Shown here piece after piece: positions 22,141 through 33,815 of a stretch of 64,000 nucleotides of DNA (position 1 is its first letter; every line of letters starts with the position of its first letter). Source of the stretch: Bedellia somnulentella. Its lineage: Eukaryota; Arthropoda; Insecta; Lepidoptera; Bedelliidae. The notes under the pieces were generated by a model. That model made no database searches, was not told the origin of the DNA, and saw only the letters and a program-made list of their open reading frames with translations. A program made the position numbers and the translations under genes. The stretch spans positions 5,782,401 through 5,846,400 of the forward strand of contig OY755175.1 of assembly GCA_963576735.1 (NCBI GenBank). Direction: 5' to 3'.

Positions 22141-23440
22141 CACTATTCTTTTCAAATGACCTCGACTTATGGTAATTTATGTTTATTTATACCTTCGCTC
22201 TTTTACCGACTATACTAGTTAAATTATATCGTCAATTAAATTACGTAGATTTTTTTTAGTTATTTCATCATTACCTTTTTATACATAAAGTCAAAATTTT
22301 GAATATAAATATTATTAATAAATATAGTTGTCAATTTTTTTTTGGCTCACAGATTAAATTAATTCAGTGCGATTAGGATCTGGTCAGGTCCAACCTATCT
22401 CAAAATCATAATTCTTTTCATAGTTTTTACATTTTTTATCTGGTTTTGAAAATATTTAAGTATTTTTTATCCATTAACAATATAATATTCAATACAGCCA
22501 ACATGGTACTGTATATCCTTTTAATGTCATGATTTTTGTGTGAATTAAGTATATTGCAAAGTGACTAATGGAAGACTGTTTCATTTTGCGATTAATGTTT
22601 TTAACACCGACAGAAATAGAATAGAAAATAAAACTATAATTGTCATCGCAATCAAAACATATAATAAAAAATATAGATTTCAATAAATAAACCTCTTAGT
22701 CTTATCATTTAAAGCGAGTAAATCTTATCGTTTAAAACGATCTCTTTCAGACAACCTTTAGATTTTAAGGTCAGTGTATAGCGCTGTTTAAAGAAAACAA
22801 TATTGATGTTTGAAAGTTGTTTGAAGCCGACAAAGTTACTGGATTTGTATTCGCAAAACGCTTATTTTATCATTCTTAAAAGAACAACCTAGGTAAAATG
22901 TATAAGTGAAGCAGTAATTAAGCAATTTATATTTCATAATTTGGTGAAAATCGGTACGACTAAAATAAACTTCTATACAAAGGCGAAAAATCGATGATTC
23001 ACTGCTTTGGAACTGGATTATTTATAACAATATTTCGGCCGACTCCGTAGTACTATTTTATTCGAAGTTTTTGTTCAATATTTATATATTAATTTTTAAT
23101 TTTTGCCTCTTATGCCATACTTTTCCAAACTATCTAATGCAATAAGACGATCGAGCGTATCAAAATATGAATGAATATGGTATGAATAGAACTATAAGTA
23201 TGGTATATAGTGTCCATGATTTCACTTACATAAAGTACTGACTGAAAGTCAGTGTAGCACTCACAATGAAATACTGAGTTAGATGATTTTTTGCTGCTGA
23301 CGCAAGCACATGAGAAGGAAACTTTAAATGTGTTTCTTGATATGATGATTATTTTTTTATAAATTGTGTTTTTGTTATTTAAATTTATAGATTTGGAGTC
23401 GGCAACAAATAAAAATCTTCAACAAATTTACCATCTGAGG
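22140..23440. other. no recognised feature
   Basis: AT-rich intergenic sequence between the putative lectin promoter and the next SINE. Open frames are short and unsupported. Confidence 0.35.
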
Positions 23441-23454
23441 ATCCATCGTCACTA

Positions 23455-23960
23455 AATAGTACGCTAGTGCTAATGCAGTGTTCGGATACCCAGCACTTGC
23501 TTGGATAGTCTATTCTCGAGATAGGGGGCTGGCCTATCGCCGCTTTGTTTTGACACACTGTAACAAGACAAAGTACAACTCACCAAAAGTAATTATCTCA
23601 CAACATTTTCTATAATTCAATAGCTGTGTAGTGTCGGCTTAGAATAGCACTACCCCATTTCTTCCGGTGGGTGTACGTAAGAGGCGACTAACGGTATTGG
23701 GGCTTTTAAGGGATTTTTGGGCGATGCGGTTGGAGACCCATCACCAACAACCTTTATTTCACCATCTTTTCCCCACGCAACTTCCAAAGGTGGCTGAGGA
23801 ATGTCTCATTCCCTAGCTCTGGCTACCCCTTCAAGGGATTTATAGCCGTGAGTATATGTATGTATGTATTTTCTATAACCGTTAAGCACCTAGATAAAGT
23901 TACCACACAAATGACTTACAGACTGGTGTGTGCCCGACTTAGAATTCGAAGCAATCCATT
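23455..23960 (-). repeat. decayed S2 SINE split by an S1 insertion
   Basis: The left part (23455-23604) has GATAGGGGGCTGGCCTATCG and CAAAGTACAACTCACC. The right part (23878-23960) has AAGTTACCACACAAATGACTT and GTGTGCCCGACTTAGAATTC. Both parts fit S2 in order. Confidence 0.6.
23615..23867 (+). repeat. S1 repeat inserted in S2
   Basis: A full-length S1, from GCTGTGTAGTGTCGGCTTAG to a short (TATG)n tail. ATTTTCTATA at 23605-23614 and 23868-23877 is the target duplication. Confidence 0.85.
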
Positions 23961-24640
23961 TATTTAATTTCTATTTTACATTTGTGAAAGTTTGAACTAT
24001 GCAGAAAAACTCAACTGCTGCTACGAAAACGGCCAAAATTCTAAAAAGTTTCACATTGGTACATATTGATAGTAAAAAGTTAAGCTTTGGAGTTTTTGTG
24101 TGCAGAATATTCGGATCCAGCCATTAACACCGAACGGATCGTGCGAAAAACAAAAGTTTAGAATAAAAACATACGTTCAAATTCACGGGAAATTTCGCTC
24201 CGAAATTACATTTGAACAAAAGTTCTGACATAAAGCAGTAAATTGGAATTATGAATTGTATATCGAGGCTGTTATTAATGGCGCAAGTTTGGACGTGAGG
24301 TTAGGCCTCCTGCGGTCAATATTGTCGTGTGTCCCGTTTGAAAGTCATTTAACTATAATTAGATCCTACAATTCTCATCTCTTTGAGTTTGATTGCAGTA
24401 ATGTAACCAACCAACCACTTTTTTGAGAGAGAACTTGAATTGTATGAGTTCGTGTAACAAGAAAGTTTTAAGTTTCAATTAATAATATAAAATGATGTCT
24501 GCAAAGTTTGTTGACGATTTATATTTTTACGCGATATAGTTTACAAGAGAACATTTAATTTTTTTGCATATTCTCAATAATTGAATTATTTCGTGATCCA
24601 GCGATGAAGTAAAATTTACCCAGTTTGGAAGAACATCGCA
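23960..24640. other. no recognised feature
   Basis: Intergenic sequence with no exon, tRNA-like or terminal-repeat signal that I can support. Confidence 0.35.
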
Positions 24641-24652
24641 GGCTTGAATCAC

Positions 24653-25034
24653 ATAACATAACATAAACGTTCACGACGAATATCTTCGAAAAGTTGGCAG
24701 AGGTACTAATACTTCTGAACATCACGTGACTTTGTCACCTGGTGTTTAGAGTACCCACGTTTTGCATGGACAGTGAACTCACGTGATAGGGGCAGGCCTA
24801 TCGCCGTTTTGTACGAATACACTATCACATGACTAAGTACAACTCAGCCATGTGGGTTTCCTCACGATATTTTCCCTCACCGTTAACAACCATGATAAAT
24901 TAACCACACATATGTATTTTTTAGAAAAGACATATCGGTGTAGACCCTACCCGGGATTGGAATACTAGTCGTTTGTACGATAACCGTTGTTCTACCCATT
25001 GAGCTATCACGTCGTTACTTGACTTGACTTCGTT
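24653..25034 (-). repeat. S2 tRNA-derived SINE with target duplication
   Basis: A full-length S2, with the tRNA-like head at its right end (GAGCTATCACGTCGTTAC, plus strand) and an ACATAACATAAAC tail at the left. GGCTTGAATCAC is duplicated at 24641-24652 and 25035-25046 (12 bp), which fixes the borders. Confidence 0.85.
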
Positions 25035-25386
25035 GGCTTGAATCACCTGAAGGATTATTCGATAATTTAATAGTCGATTTTAAACTTCCTTGGCTAGGCC
25101 TGTGGCAAAATCACTCTATATAGGATAGGCTCGATTGGTGAAGACAAACTTGGCTTTATCACTAGATGTTACTTATTGAAGATTAACTTAAGACTTGAGA
25201 TTCAGATAGAGACTTGAGTTGTAGCCAGCCGTTATAAACTGTCAAAAATTTCACAAATCTTTTTGACCGTTTCTTTTACAGTGCACATTTGACTTTTTGG
25301 AACAGCAACACAATCCTCAGTTAACTATATAAGCCTTGAGCAACCGTTTGAAACATGTTGTTTTTTCATGTATTCGGTAGGCTTTA

Positions 25387-25604
25387 ATCGATTTACAAGA
25401 CGATATAAGGGGTAGCCAGAGCCTCAGAGTCAGAAATTCCTCAGCCATTTTTGGTAGTTGAGTGGGGAAAGGACTGTAAAATAAAGGTTGTTGGAAATGG
25501 TTCTCCAACCGTGTTACTTTAAAAGCCCCAATACCCTTAGTCGCCCCTTACGAACACCCACGGAAAAAATGGGGTAAGGCTATTCTAAGCCAACTCTACA
25601 CAGC
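25387..25604 (-). repeat. S1 repeat
   Basis: Minus-strand copy without the tail microsatellite. It runs from AAGGGGTAGCCAGAGCC to GGCTATTCTAAGCCAACTCT and ACACAGC. Confidence 0.7.
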
Positions 25605-25609
25605 AAACA

Positions 25610-26330
25610 ATATTTTCAACATTTATATGTGATGTATATTTCGACATAAATACTCGTTAATACGTTACAATATCCGATATGACAATACGGATTGATCTGG
25701 AAAATCTGAATGCAATTCACAGAATTCCCGCTCAACACAACGTGTATCGTTCGCCGATATTGAAATTGAGCTACTAATTCTCGCCTCGTGACTGCGTCGT
25801 ATCCGGAAATTAGTCCTTGTCATTCCAAAGTTGGGATTGGATTTATTACGTTCAATTCCAGAAATACGAGTGCAAATATGCATATACGTCTATTTATTAC
25901 CCCAAAAGTGTCACGAGACATAAGTGTTTGGTTCTCGTGGTACATTTGAGCCCACAAATAGATATTTTTCATATAAAATTCAAAATTTTATTAGTTCAAG
26001 AATAATTTAATATACTGTAGAACCTATGTATTCTCTACTAACCAAACTACCATACCAACATAGGTGATATTGGATCAGAACCCACTTGGGTTACATCCAG
26101 AGCCCAAATAATAGCATCATACTTAGCACCGGGGTTCTTACTTAGTGTCCGACTGGCATGTTTCAAAAGAACTAAGCTGCGCCAACCAAAAGCGGATCTG
26201 TCTTAACTTAAGTAGCGATTTTGGACAGCCTGTCATGCCGGGCTAAGTGCGGAAATCCGTGGCGTTTACCGCCCGACTACTAATAATAATAACACTTTAT
26301 GAAAACCATATAGTACATTAAGAACTTCTT
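25610..26330. other. no recognised feature
   Basis: No gene signal. The segment near 26220-26280 (GCCGGGCTAAGTGCGGAAAT) is more GC-rich than its surroundings and may be an unknown repeat. Confidence 0.3.
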
Positions 26331-26339
26331 TTGAACCAT

Positions 26340-26702
26340 AATGAGAATGTTCTGTTCATGAATACCTCATGTGGGGATTATTACTAATAAATAAAGGAAA
26401 GAAAAATTAGCACTAATCCCCACATGAGGTTTTCATGAACAAAACATTCTAATTATGTGATCATTAGGCGTTCTTAACATTTGCATTCTATCTGTAAAGG
26501 TAGATAAGAGGCCCTCCGAATTTGTAAAAAAAACGGAGGTAGGGAACGCTGGCACTACTTAAAAAGGTGTAAGAGGAACAAAGGAAAGAAGAATTTCGCA
26601 CTAGTAGCCACTTGACACTGTAGCTCAATTGGCAGACAGGGGCGTATATACGGAGGTCGTGGGTTCGATCCCCGCCGAAATTTTTCTTTCCTTTATTTAT
26701 TA
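26340..26702 (+). repeat. palindromic tRNA-like repeat
   Basis: Two facing arms with ACCTCATGTGGGGATTATTA and its complement enclose a 25-bp spacer (26343-26450). About 100 bp later comes a tRNA-like block (TAGCTCAATTGGCAGACAGG and GTGGGTTCGATCCCCGCC), then TTTCTTTCCTTTATTTATTA, where an S1 copy has inserted. The order matches the 17255-17705 copy in reverse. Confidence 0.6.
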
Positions 26703-26963
26703 AATCCCAATACCGTTAGTCGCCTCTTACGTACACCCACCGGAAGAAATGGGGTAGTGCTATGCTAAGCCGACACTACACAGCTATTATTATATTAGGG
26801 ATTATTGGGCAATGCGGTTGCAGACCCATCACCAACAACCTTTATTTTACCATCTTTTTCGCACTCAACTTTCCAAAGGTGGCTGAGGAATTTCTCATTC
26901 CTTAGCTCTGGCTACCCCATCTAGGGATTTATAGCCGTGAGTATATGTATGTATGTATGTATG
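26703..26963 (+). repeat. S1 repeat with inverted 5' portion
   Basis: 26703-26786 is the first 84 bp of S1 on the minus strand. After about 20 bp of extra sequence, 26806-26963 is the rest of S1 on the plus strand, starting exactly at the AGGGAT point where the inverted part stops. TTTATTTATTA is duplicated at 26692-26702 and 26964-26974, so the whole structure arrived in one event. Confidence 0.85.
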
Positions 26964-27118
26964 TTTATTTATTAGTTCTTTTGAACCAATTAAAAAATCA
27001 AATCAATCGCACCTAAACTCAACCCAATACTCAATCATAATAAAACTGTAATCAAGCCCACAAAATCACGCTTAAGACATTTGCATAATTTACTCATTAG
27101 CTGCTATCTCGATAGAAA

Positions 27119-27354
27119 ATGAATACTTTTACAAAAACAACTCTTTTTGTAGCGCTGTTCAAATCAATGAGTGTAGCGTTGCTTATAGACATAGAGCAGG
27201 CTCCATACCACGTGACCGTAGTGAATATAGAAACTAAAACATATTGTTCTGGAGTTCTGGTGACTAATTACATTGTCCTCACACTCGGAACCTGTGTGTA
27301 TGGACTGAAGAAGGGAGTAGTGAAACTTGGATCTGCCTCCGTTGCTGGCTCTGG
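27119..27354 (+). CDS. serine protease homologue exon 1
   Basis: ATG at 27119 opens a hydrophobic leader (TTLFVALFKSMSVALL), then a protease N-terminal strand with IEQAPYHVTVVN and the conserved cysteine of TYCSGVLV. The usual LTAAHC around the catalytic histidine reads LTLGTC, so His is replaced by Thr while its disulfide partner cysteine remains. There is no IVGG activation site between leader and IEQAPY, another sign that zymogen cleavage is not used. The exon ends after GSAS-VAGSG at a GG/GTTGTT donor (27355), in phase 2. The donor is weak, but the next exon supplies one base to complete Gly and continues the fold. Confidence 0.8.
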
Positions 27355-27577
27355 GTTGTTCATTTATTTTATACTACTGTTTTAGTGTTCTACGTGTATA
27401 TATCACAAGTCTCATGATTAATTGGGTGTTGATAATTATCTTTAAAGTGTCGGTCAAGAATAGCACCACCAACCATCTTTTATTATACAATATTTGCCTC
27501 TCTTAGCATTGAAAAGTGACGGAAAAGTTTCTAACTCAAAAACTCCGGGAATTTTTTTTAGACATATAGCTGTAGGT

Positions 27578-27643
27578 AGGTAACATATACTCACGCCATT
27601 AGTATCTTGGGATAGATAGGGACTATCGATCGCCTCTTAGTAC
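27578..27643 (-). repeat. LINE 3' fragment split by the Gypsy element
   Basis: ATACTCACGCCATTAGTATC and GACTATCGATCGCCTCTTAG match the inverted LINE 3' ends at 51360 and 54885. The remainder (ACGATCGTGAAAAACC) continues at 33508-33530 beyond the LTR element, so the Gypsy element landed inside this fragment. Confidence 0.7.
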
Positions 27644-28128
27644 TGTTACGACATCTGTTCGCAAGTAGGAGATAGGATTTGCCACTACTAGATAACAGAT
27701 GGCGTTACTAGTATTCTAATAAGTAAAGGAATTACTAGATGTTTCTCGAATATCGACTTTTCGAGAATGTGGTACTAGAACTTTCTGTAATATTCGCGTA
27801 TTTGAGATTTGGCATATATAAAGAGCGACGCGTGCTACGGAGTTATTCGAGTGCGAGAACTAAAGCGAGAACAAGCGAAATACTAGAGCGAAGAAATTAA
27901 ATACGACAGTGCAGTGATATACGGATTACGGAAATAAGCTTAACGGTGTGGACAGTGTTACTATAACGGAGTAAATTAGTGTTGTTAATTAGTGCGAGTA
28001 TCGATAGTTAATTATCGATAGTGTTTGTTGTGTTGTGTAAAGTGCGTTATTGGTCAATAAATATAATTACACCTTATTGCACGAAAGTGTGACTGGTATT
28101 TATCAAATTAAGAACCCGGTACGTAACA
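27644..28128 (+). repeat. 5' LTR
   Basis: 485 bp, TGTTACG to CGTAACA. It holds a TATATAAAGAG box at about 27818, which probably sets transcription start some 25-30 bp downstream, and AATAAA-like words near 28058. The right LTR is the same length. Confidence 0.95.
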
Positions 28129-28129
28129 A

Positions 28130-28146
28130 TTGGTGACAGAAGTGGA
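28130..28146 (+). promoter_or_regulatory. primer-binding site
   Basis: TTGGTGACAGAAGTGG starts one base after the LTR. TGG followed by a tRNA 3'-like complement is the expected form. The tRNA may be a leucine type, but this needs matching against the host set. Confidence 0.6.
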
Positions 28147-28153
28147 TTTGAAG

Positions 28154-31100
28154 ATGCCAGTTATGCCGAAGGAAGACGGAAGAGAGGGTGTGAAGACACG
28201 CGCTCAGAAAGCCGCAGAGGGTGAACAGCTGTCGGAAATGAGTTCATCGGTCACGAACCCTCGGAGTGACATTCCAGAGGAGACGTCCGCGGTGACTAAC
28301 GCGCCGTCTACATCAACGGCGCCGGCGGCCGCAACTAATACTGACTTGACGATGATAGTTGAAATGTTTCAAAGCATGCGTGAAGCACAACAAAGCATAC
28401 AGGATGTTGTGAAAAACATACATTCGGAGGTACAGGATGTTAAAAAAAACATACATTCGGAGGTACAGGGTGTTGTGAAACAAGAAGTTCGTGAGTTGCG
28501 CGAGGAACAGCAAACTAAGTTCTCACAAGTTCTCACTGCGGTCAATGAAGTCAGTGGTCGGGTGGTTACTGTGGAAAAAGACGTAGAGCAGATGAAGGAG
28601 CAGGTAACCACTATTGAGAAAGATATCGATGACATGAAGACCGACTTCCGCGGAATGGAGAAAAGGGTTCTGCAGCTTGAATCACGACCGGTCAAGGTTG
28701 TCTCCGGTGAGAATGTAGTAGCTGTCCATGGTCCTCGTGTGAAGGTTCCTCCCTACGACGGAACAACATCCTGGTCGGCGTATAGACATCAGTTCCAGAC
28801 TGTTGCGGCTGCCAATGGTTGGACTGATGAACAGTGTTTGACTGCACTGACGGTGGCGCTCCGAGGTCAAGCACTGTCAGTAATAGAGGCGCTGCCGACT
28901 CCGAGTGGTGGTTTCAAGGACCTGCTGGATGCGTTGGAGTCTCGCTATGGAGAGCGACACCTGGAGCACGTGTTCCGCGCTCAGCTGCGTGATAGGGTCC
29001 AGCGTTCTGGAGAGGGACTTCAGCAGTGGGCCCTTGAAATCGAGAAGCTCGTCCGCAAGGCCTATCCCAGTGTAGATCCGAAGACGGTGGGAATGAACCT
29101 GGTGCAAGCATTCGTCGACGGCATCAGAGATATCGAAGTGAGAACAGCGGTGAGACTTCAACACCACACGTCTCTCAAGGATGCCTTGGCGAACGCTCTA
29201 GAAGTTGAAGCTTGCCGCCAGGATACGCGCCAAACTCATCGACTTCGTGAGATTGCGGAAGCAAATGAGGACGTCAAGGTCATTAAAGCACCCGTCGGAA
29301 GGAGTACTGGACCGATTTGTTATGGCTGCGGGAAAAGGGGCCATTTGAGATTAAGTTGCCCGCTGAGGAAGGAAGAAAAGAGGCAGGCAGAGGCTCCTGC
29401 CGCAAAACGAGCATTAGCCAGGACCGGGGGGCAGGTGCTGGCTAGAGAGGAGAAAGCCCCGACAATGACCATCTCACAAGCCTGTAACGGGAACAGTTTG
29501 GTGATATTGGGCTGTGTCAATGATCAAGACTGTAAGATGACCCTTGATACTGGAGCGTCTAGAACGGTGATCAATCCGGCACTGGTGAAAGCAGCGAATA
29601 TCAAGTATAGCAGAGATACTAAGTGTCGGCTACTCTCCGCCTCTGGCCAGCGAATACCTGTCCTTGGTGAACTCTCAGTCAGGATGATGGTTGGCGAGAC
29701 GTCGTATACTCATCAAGTCATTGTGGCTGAGATAATGGATGAATGCATACTAGGACTGGACTTTATGAAGAAATATAACTGCCGGATTGACATAACGAGA
29801 GGAATTTTCAAGTGTGGCCAGGAAGAAATCTTTATACTGGGTGGTCCCGTCGGTGAAGTGACATGCTTGAAAACCATCAATATTCCTGCGCGTTCTCAGA
29901 AGTTGGTTCCGGTGATGTTACCTGTAGACAGCGAGAAGAAGAGGCATCGTTGTGTGTTGATTGAAGAGACAGGGAAGAACGGGCCAAGGAAATTTCTGAC
30001 AGCAAGAACTTTGGTTACAAGCAACAAGACGGCAATAGTGAAGGTAGTCAACCTTGACCAAGAAGATGTACAGCTTAAGCGGGGTGAAGTAGTCGGTCAG
30101 TGTGAAGAAGTAGTCTGGATGAGGAGCTGTCATTCTCCAAATGGGAAAGTCAAAGTGAAAGTCGATAATTCAACTGTAACTGACTTGTTAAGTGAGATCC
30201 AGGATGACTTATCTTACTTGGAGAGGATCAAGGTTAAACAGTTGCTAGTGAAATATGCTGACATCTTCTCAAATGCAGAAGGGGACTTAGGCAGAACATC
30301 TTTAGTGCAACACAGAATTGATACAGGGGACGAAAGACCTATTAGACAGAGAGCAAGGAGAATCCCAATCGCTAAGGAGAAAGAAGTTGAAGAATTGCTC
30401 GAAGACATGAAAAAGAAGAAGGTCATTAGTCCGTCCTCCAGTCCGTGGTGTTCTCCAGTGGTTCTTGTTAAGAAGAAAGATGGAAGCACACGGTTTTGTG
30501 TTGACTACAGGCAACTGAACAACGTGACAAAGAAGGACAGCTATCCTTTGCCAAGAATAGATGACACTCTGGATACTTTGAGTGGCATGAAGTGGTTTTC
30601 AACCCTGGACTGCAAGTCAGGCTACTGGCAGGTGGAAATACATCCGACTGATAAAGAGAAGACTGCGTTTTCAACTGGAAAGGGTTTGTGGCAGTTTAAC
30701 GTCATGCCTTTCGGTCTCTGCAACGCGCCAGCTACTTTTGAAAGGCTTATGGAGTGTGCGTTGGCGGGATTGGTTGGCGAGGCTTGCCTGGTGTACCTCG
30801 ACGACGTGGTCATAATAGGCAAAAGCTTCCAAGACCATCTCAAGAACCTGGAACAAGTCTTTCAGAAAATTCGTGGAGCAAACCTGAAACTGAATCCGAA
30901 GAAGTGCCGGCTGTTTAGAACTTCAGTGAACTATTTAGGACACGTAATCAGCCGAGAAGGAATTCAGACGGATCCGGAAAAGGTGGAAGCTGTGCAGAAA
31001 TGGCCGACGCCAAAGGACAAAACAGACGTGCGAGCTTTTCTCGGCCTTTGCTCGTACTATCGACGTTTTGTAAAAGGGTTTTCTGAGATCGCCAAACCAT

Positions 31101-31450
31101 TGCATCGGTTGACTGAAGATAAGAAAACCTTCTCTTGGGATGATGAATGCGAGTTATCTTTCAATGAGCTGAAGAAGAGGCTTTGCGAGACACCTATCCT
31201 TGGATATCCACAGCCAGAGGGACAGTACATCGTTGACAGCGATGCTAGTAATATGGCTATTGGTGGAGTGTTATCACAGATCCAAGGTGACAAGGAAGTT
31301 GTGATCGGATATTTCAGCAAGTCTCTATCTAAAGCGGAAAGAAACTACTGCGTCACGAGAAAGGAACTTCTAGCTGTAGTGAAGACCTTACAGCATTTTT
31401 ACAAGTATTTGATTGGGAGACCGTTGACCGTTCGTCAAGCTTCGAACTGA
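28154..31450 (+). pseudogene. Gypsy gag-pol, frame broken in RNase H
   Basis: The frame is open from just after the LTR; I choose the ATG at 28154, the first in frame. In order it has a coiled-coil region rich in heptads with a short repeated IHSEVQ phrase (about residues 80-185), a capsid-like region, and a zinc knuckle CYGCGKRGHLRLSC (near 29317). Next come an aspartic protease with LDTGAS (near 29543) and the RT with YPLPRIDDTL, MPFGLCNAPATFERLM and the catalytic YLDD (30794). The RNase H then begins at VDSDASNMAIGG. The frame stops at 31450, right after a 10-bp insertion (31431-31440) relative to the expected sequence; the rest of RNase H continues in another frame. Gag, protease and RT are otherwise intact. 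Confidence 0.9.
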
Positions 31451-33002
31451 TCATGCTGCACTGAAATGGCTTCTCCAGTTCAAAAACCCGGAAGGACAGG
31501 TAGCTCGATGGATCGAACAGCTACAAGAGTATGACTTTTCTATCGAGCACCGTAGTGGTAAATCTCATGGCAATGCAGACGCGCTTTCACGTAGACCGTG
31601 TCCGGAAGACTGTAAACATTGTAGGAAGCAAGAGTCGAAGGAGGAGGTCGTGAAAGTGACTCGAATTTGTCCATTGGATGGATGGGAAACAGAAGCTATG
31701 CAGAAGGCCCAAGAAGAAGATGAGAACCTCAGACCCATCATGAAATGGAAGAAGGAAAAACACGATCAACCGGCTTGGAGTGAAGTAGCGTCCACAGGAG
31801 TGAGTACGAAAGCTTACTGGGCGCAATGGAACAGCCTGGTTCTGATCAATGGTCTACTGTACCGGAGGTGGGAGAAACCCAACGGTAAGGAAGAGCACCT
31901 ACAATTGGTCGTGCCCAGAGCCAAGGTTAAAGATGTACTGCGGGAAACACATGACGGTGTTTCGGGCGGGCATCTTGGGGTAAATCGTACGTTGCAGAAG
32001 GTTCGTGCGAAGTTTTACTGGCTTCATTGTAGGGACGACGTACAGGACTGGTGCCGGAAATGTACAACGTGTGCCGCGGTGAAAGGTCCGCAGACCCGGA
32101 GTAGAGGGGGATTACGGTTGTACAATGTGGGAGCTCCCTGGGAGAGGATTGCCGTTGATGTGGCTGGACCGTTTCCACAATCAGAGTCCGGAAATAAATA
32201 TTTCATGGTGGTGATGGATTACTTCACTAAGTGGCCTGAAGTGTTTGCCATACCCAATCAAGAAGCAATAACTGTGGCGACAAAACTGGTTGAGGAAGTG
32301 ATCTGTCGATTTGGCGTGCCCCTGGAGATACACTCTGACCAGGGAAGAAATTTTGAGTCACAAGTATTTCAAGAGGTGTGCAAACTGCTTGGAATGCATA
32401 AAACCAGGACGACGCCATATCATCCTCAGTCAGATGGAATGGTGGAGAGGTTCAACCAAACACTGGAGAGACAGTTGGCGAAGATGGTTGAAAAACATCA
32501 GAAGGACTGGGACAAACACATTCCATTATTTTTACTGTCTTACCGGTCAGCTGTTCACGAAAGCACGAAGGAAACACCTGCTTTCGTCAATTTCGGAAGA
32601 GAGCTACGATTGCCTGTAGATTTGTTGACAGGAGGGTCACCAGATGAGCCGCAGAGTGTAACTGAATATGTAAGCGATTTGAGGGAAAGAATGCAAGATG
32701 TACATTCCCTAGTGCGTGAAAATGGTTTACATGCTAGTGTAAAGATGAAAACCAGATATGACCGTAAAGCTAACACGCCGCGTTTCGAAGAGGGTATGCT
32801 CGTCTGGTTACACAATCCAACTCGCCAGAAAGGGAAGTCCCCTAAGTTACAAAATAGGTGGGAAGGACCGTACAAGGTGGTCACTAGAATAAACGATGTA
32901 ACGTACAGAATTCAACGCCAACCTAGAGGGGCTTGGAAAATAGTTCACATCGATCGACTTGCGAAGTACCATGGAAGCAATAATACTCGGGACGAGTATT
33001 AA
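31443..33002 (+). pseudogene. Gypsy RNase H end and integrase, out of frame
   Basis: This frame takes up the RNase H C-terminal part and runs to a stop at 33000. The integrase follows, with an HHCC zinc domain (H..H and CRKCTTC, about 31950-32070). The catalytic triad is Asp at 32157, Asp at 32337 and Glu at 32445, giving a D-x35-E spacing. A GPYKVV/DRLAKYHG block near the end marks the GPY/F module. An internal ATG at 31650 exists, but normally this region is translated as part of one gag-pol chain. No lesion other than the upstream 10-bp insertion is visible. Confidence 0.9.
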
Positions 33003-33006
33003 TGTA

Positions 33007-33018
33007 AGGAGGGGGTAA
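33007..33018 (+). promoter_or_regulatory. polypurine tract
   Basis: AGGAGGGGGTAA directly precedes the right LTR and would prime plus-strand synthesis. Confidence 0.75.
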
Positions 33019-33503
33019 TGTTACGACATCTGTTCGCAAGTAGGAGATAGGATTTGCCACTACTAGATAACAGATGGCGTTACTAGTATTCTAATAAGTA
33101 AAGGAATTACTAGATGTTTCTCGAATATCGACTTTTCGAGAATGTGGTACTAGAACTTTCTGTAATATTCGCGTATTTGAGATTTGGCATATATAAAGAG
33201 CGACGCGTGCTACGGAGTTATTCGAGTGCGAGAACTAAAGCGAGAACAAGCGAAATACTAGAGCGAAGAAATTAAATACGACAGTGCAGTGATATACGGA
33301 TTACGGAAATAAGCTTAACGGTGTGGACAGTGTTACTATAACGGAGTAAATTAGTGTTGTTAATTAGTGCGAGTATCGATAGTTAATTATCGATAGTGTT
33401 TGTTGTGTTGTGTAAAGTGCGTTATTGGTCAATAAATATAATTACACCTTATTGCACGAAAGTGTGACTGGTATTTATCAAATTAAGAACCCGGTACGTA
33501 ACA
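33019..33503 (+). repeat. 3' LTR
   Basis: 485 bp, the same length as the left LTR and without visible differences. It is followed by the GTAC duplication. Confidence 0.95.
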
Positions 33504-33815
33504 GTACGATCGTGAAAAACCTTTTAAGCTTCATTATCATCACATTTTTATCTCTCCATAACATAATCTAACATTTCTTCTTTTTTGTGAGGGGTACTGC
33601 ATTCACTGCAATTCATAAGCGTAGAACAGGTTAATTTTTCTGGTACCGACTGCCGAGAATTATTCTCTATTCACTACTCTATTAAAAGGAAAATTTATGA
33701 TGAAATAACGAATAGTGTCACACCATCCACAAAACTCTATGGAAGGGGCGGGGTCGAGACAGATAATATACTATTGGAGATAGACGCTAGGTAACTAAGA
33801 TACGGCAGATGTATT

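Larger units (their letters stand above)
27644..33503 (+). mobile_element. Ty3/Gypsy LTR retrotransposon, complete and young
   Basis: It is 5,860 bp with two 485-bp LTRs that I cannot distinguish by eye. The LTRs begin TGTTACG and end CGTAACA. GTAC is duplicated at 27640-27643 and 33504-33507. Domain order is gag, protease, reverse transcriptase, RNase H, integrase. No envelope frame is present. It lies in the sense orientation in intron 1 of the protease homologue. Confidence 0.95.

Noticed and set aside
28313..28874. Minus-strand open frames across gag
   Set aside because: They mirror the intact gag-pol frame in other reading frames and have no motifs.
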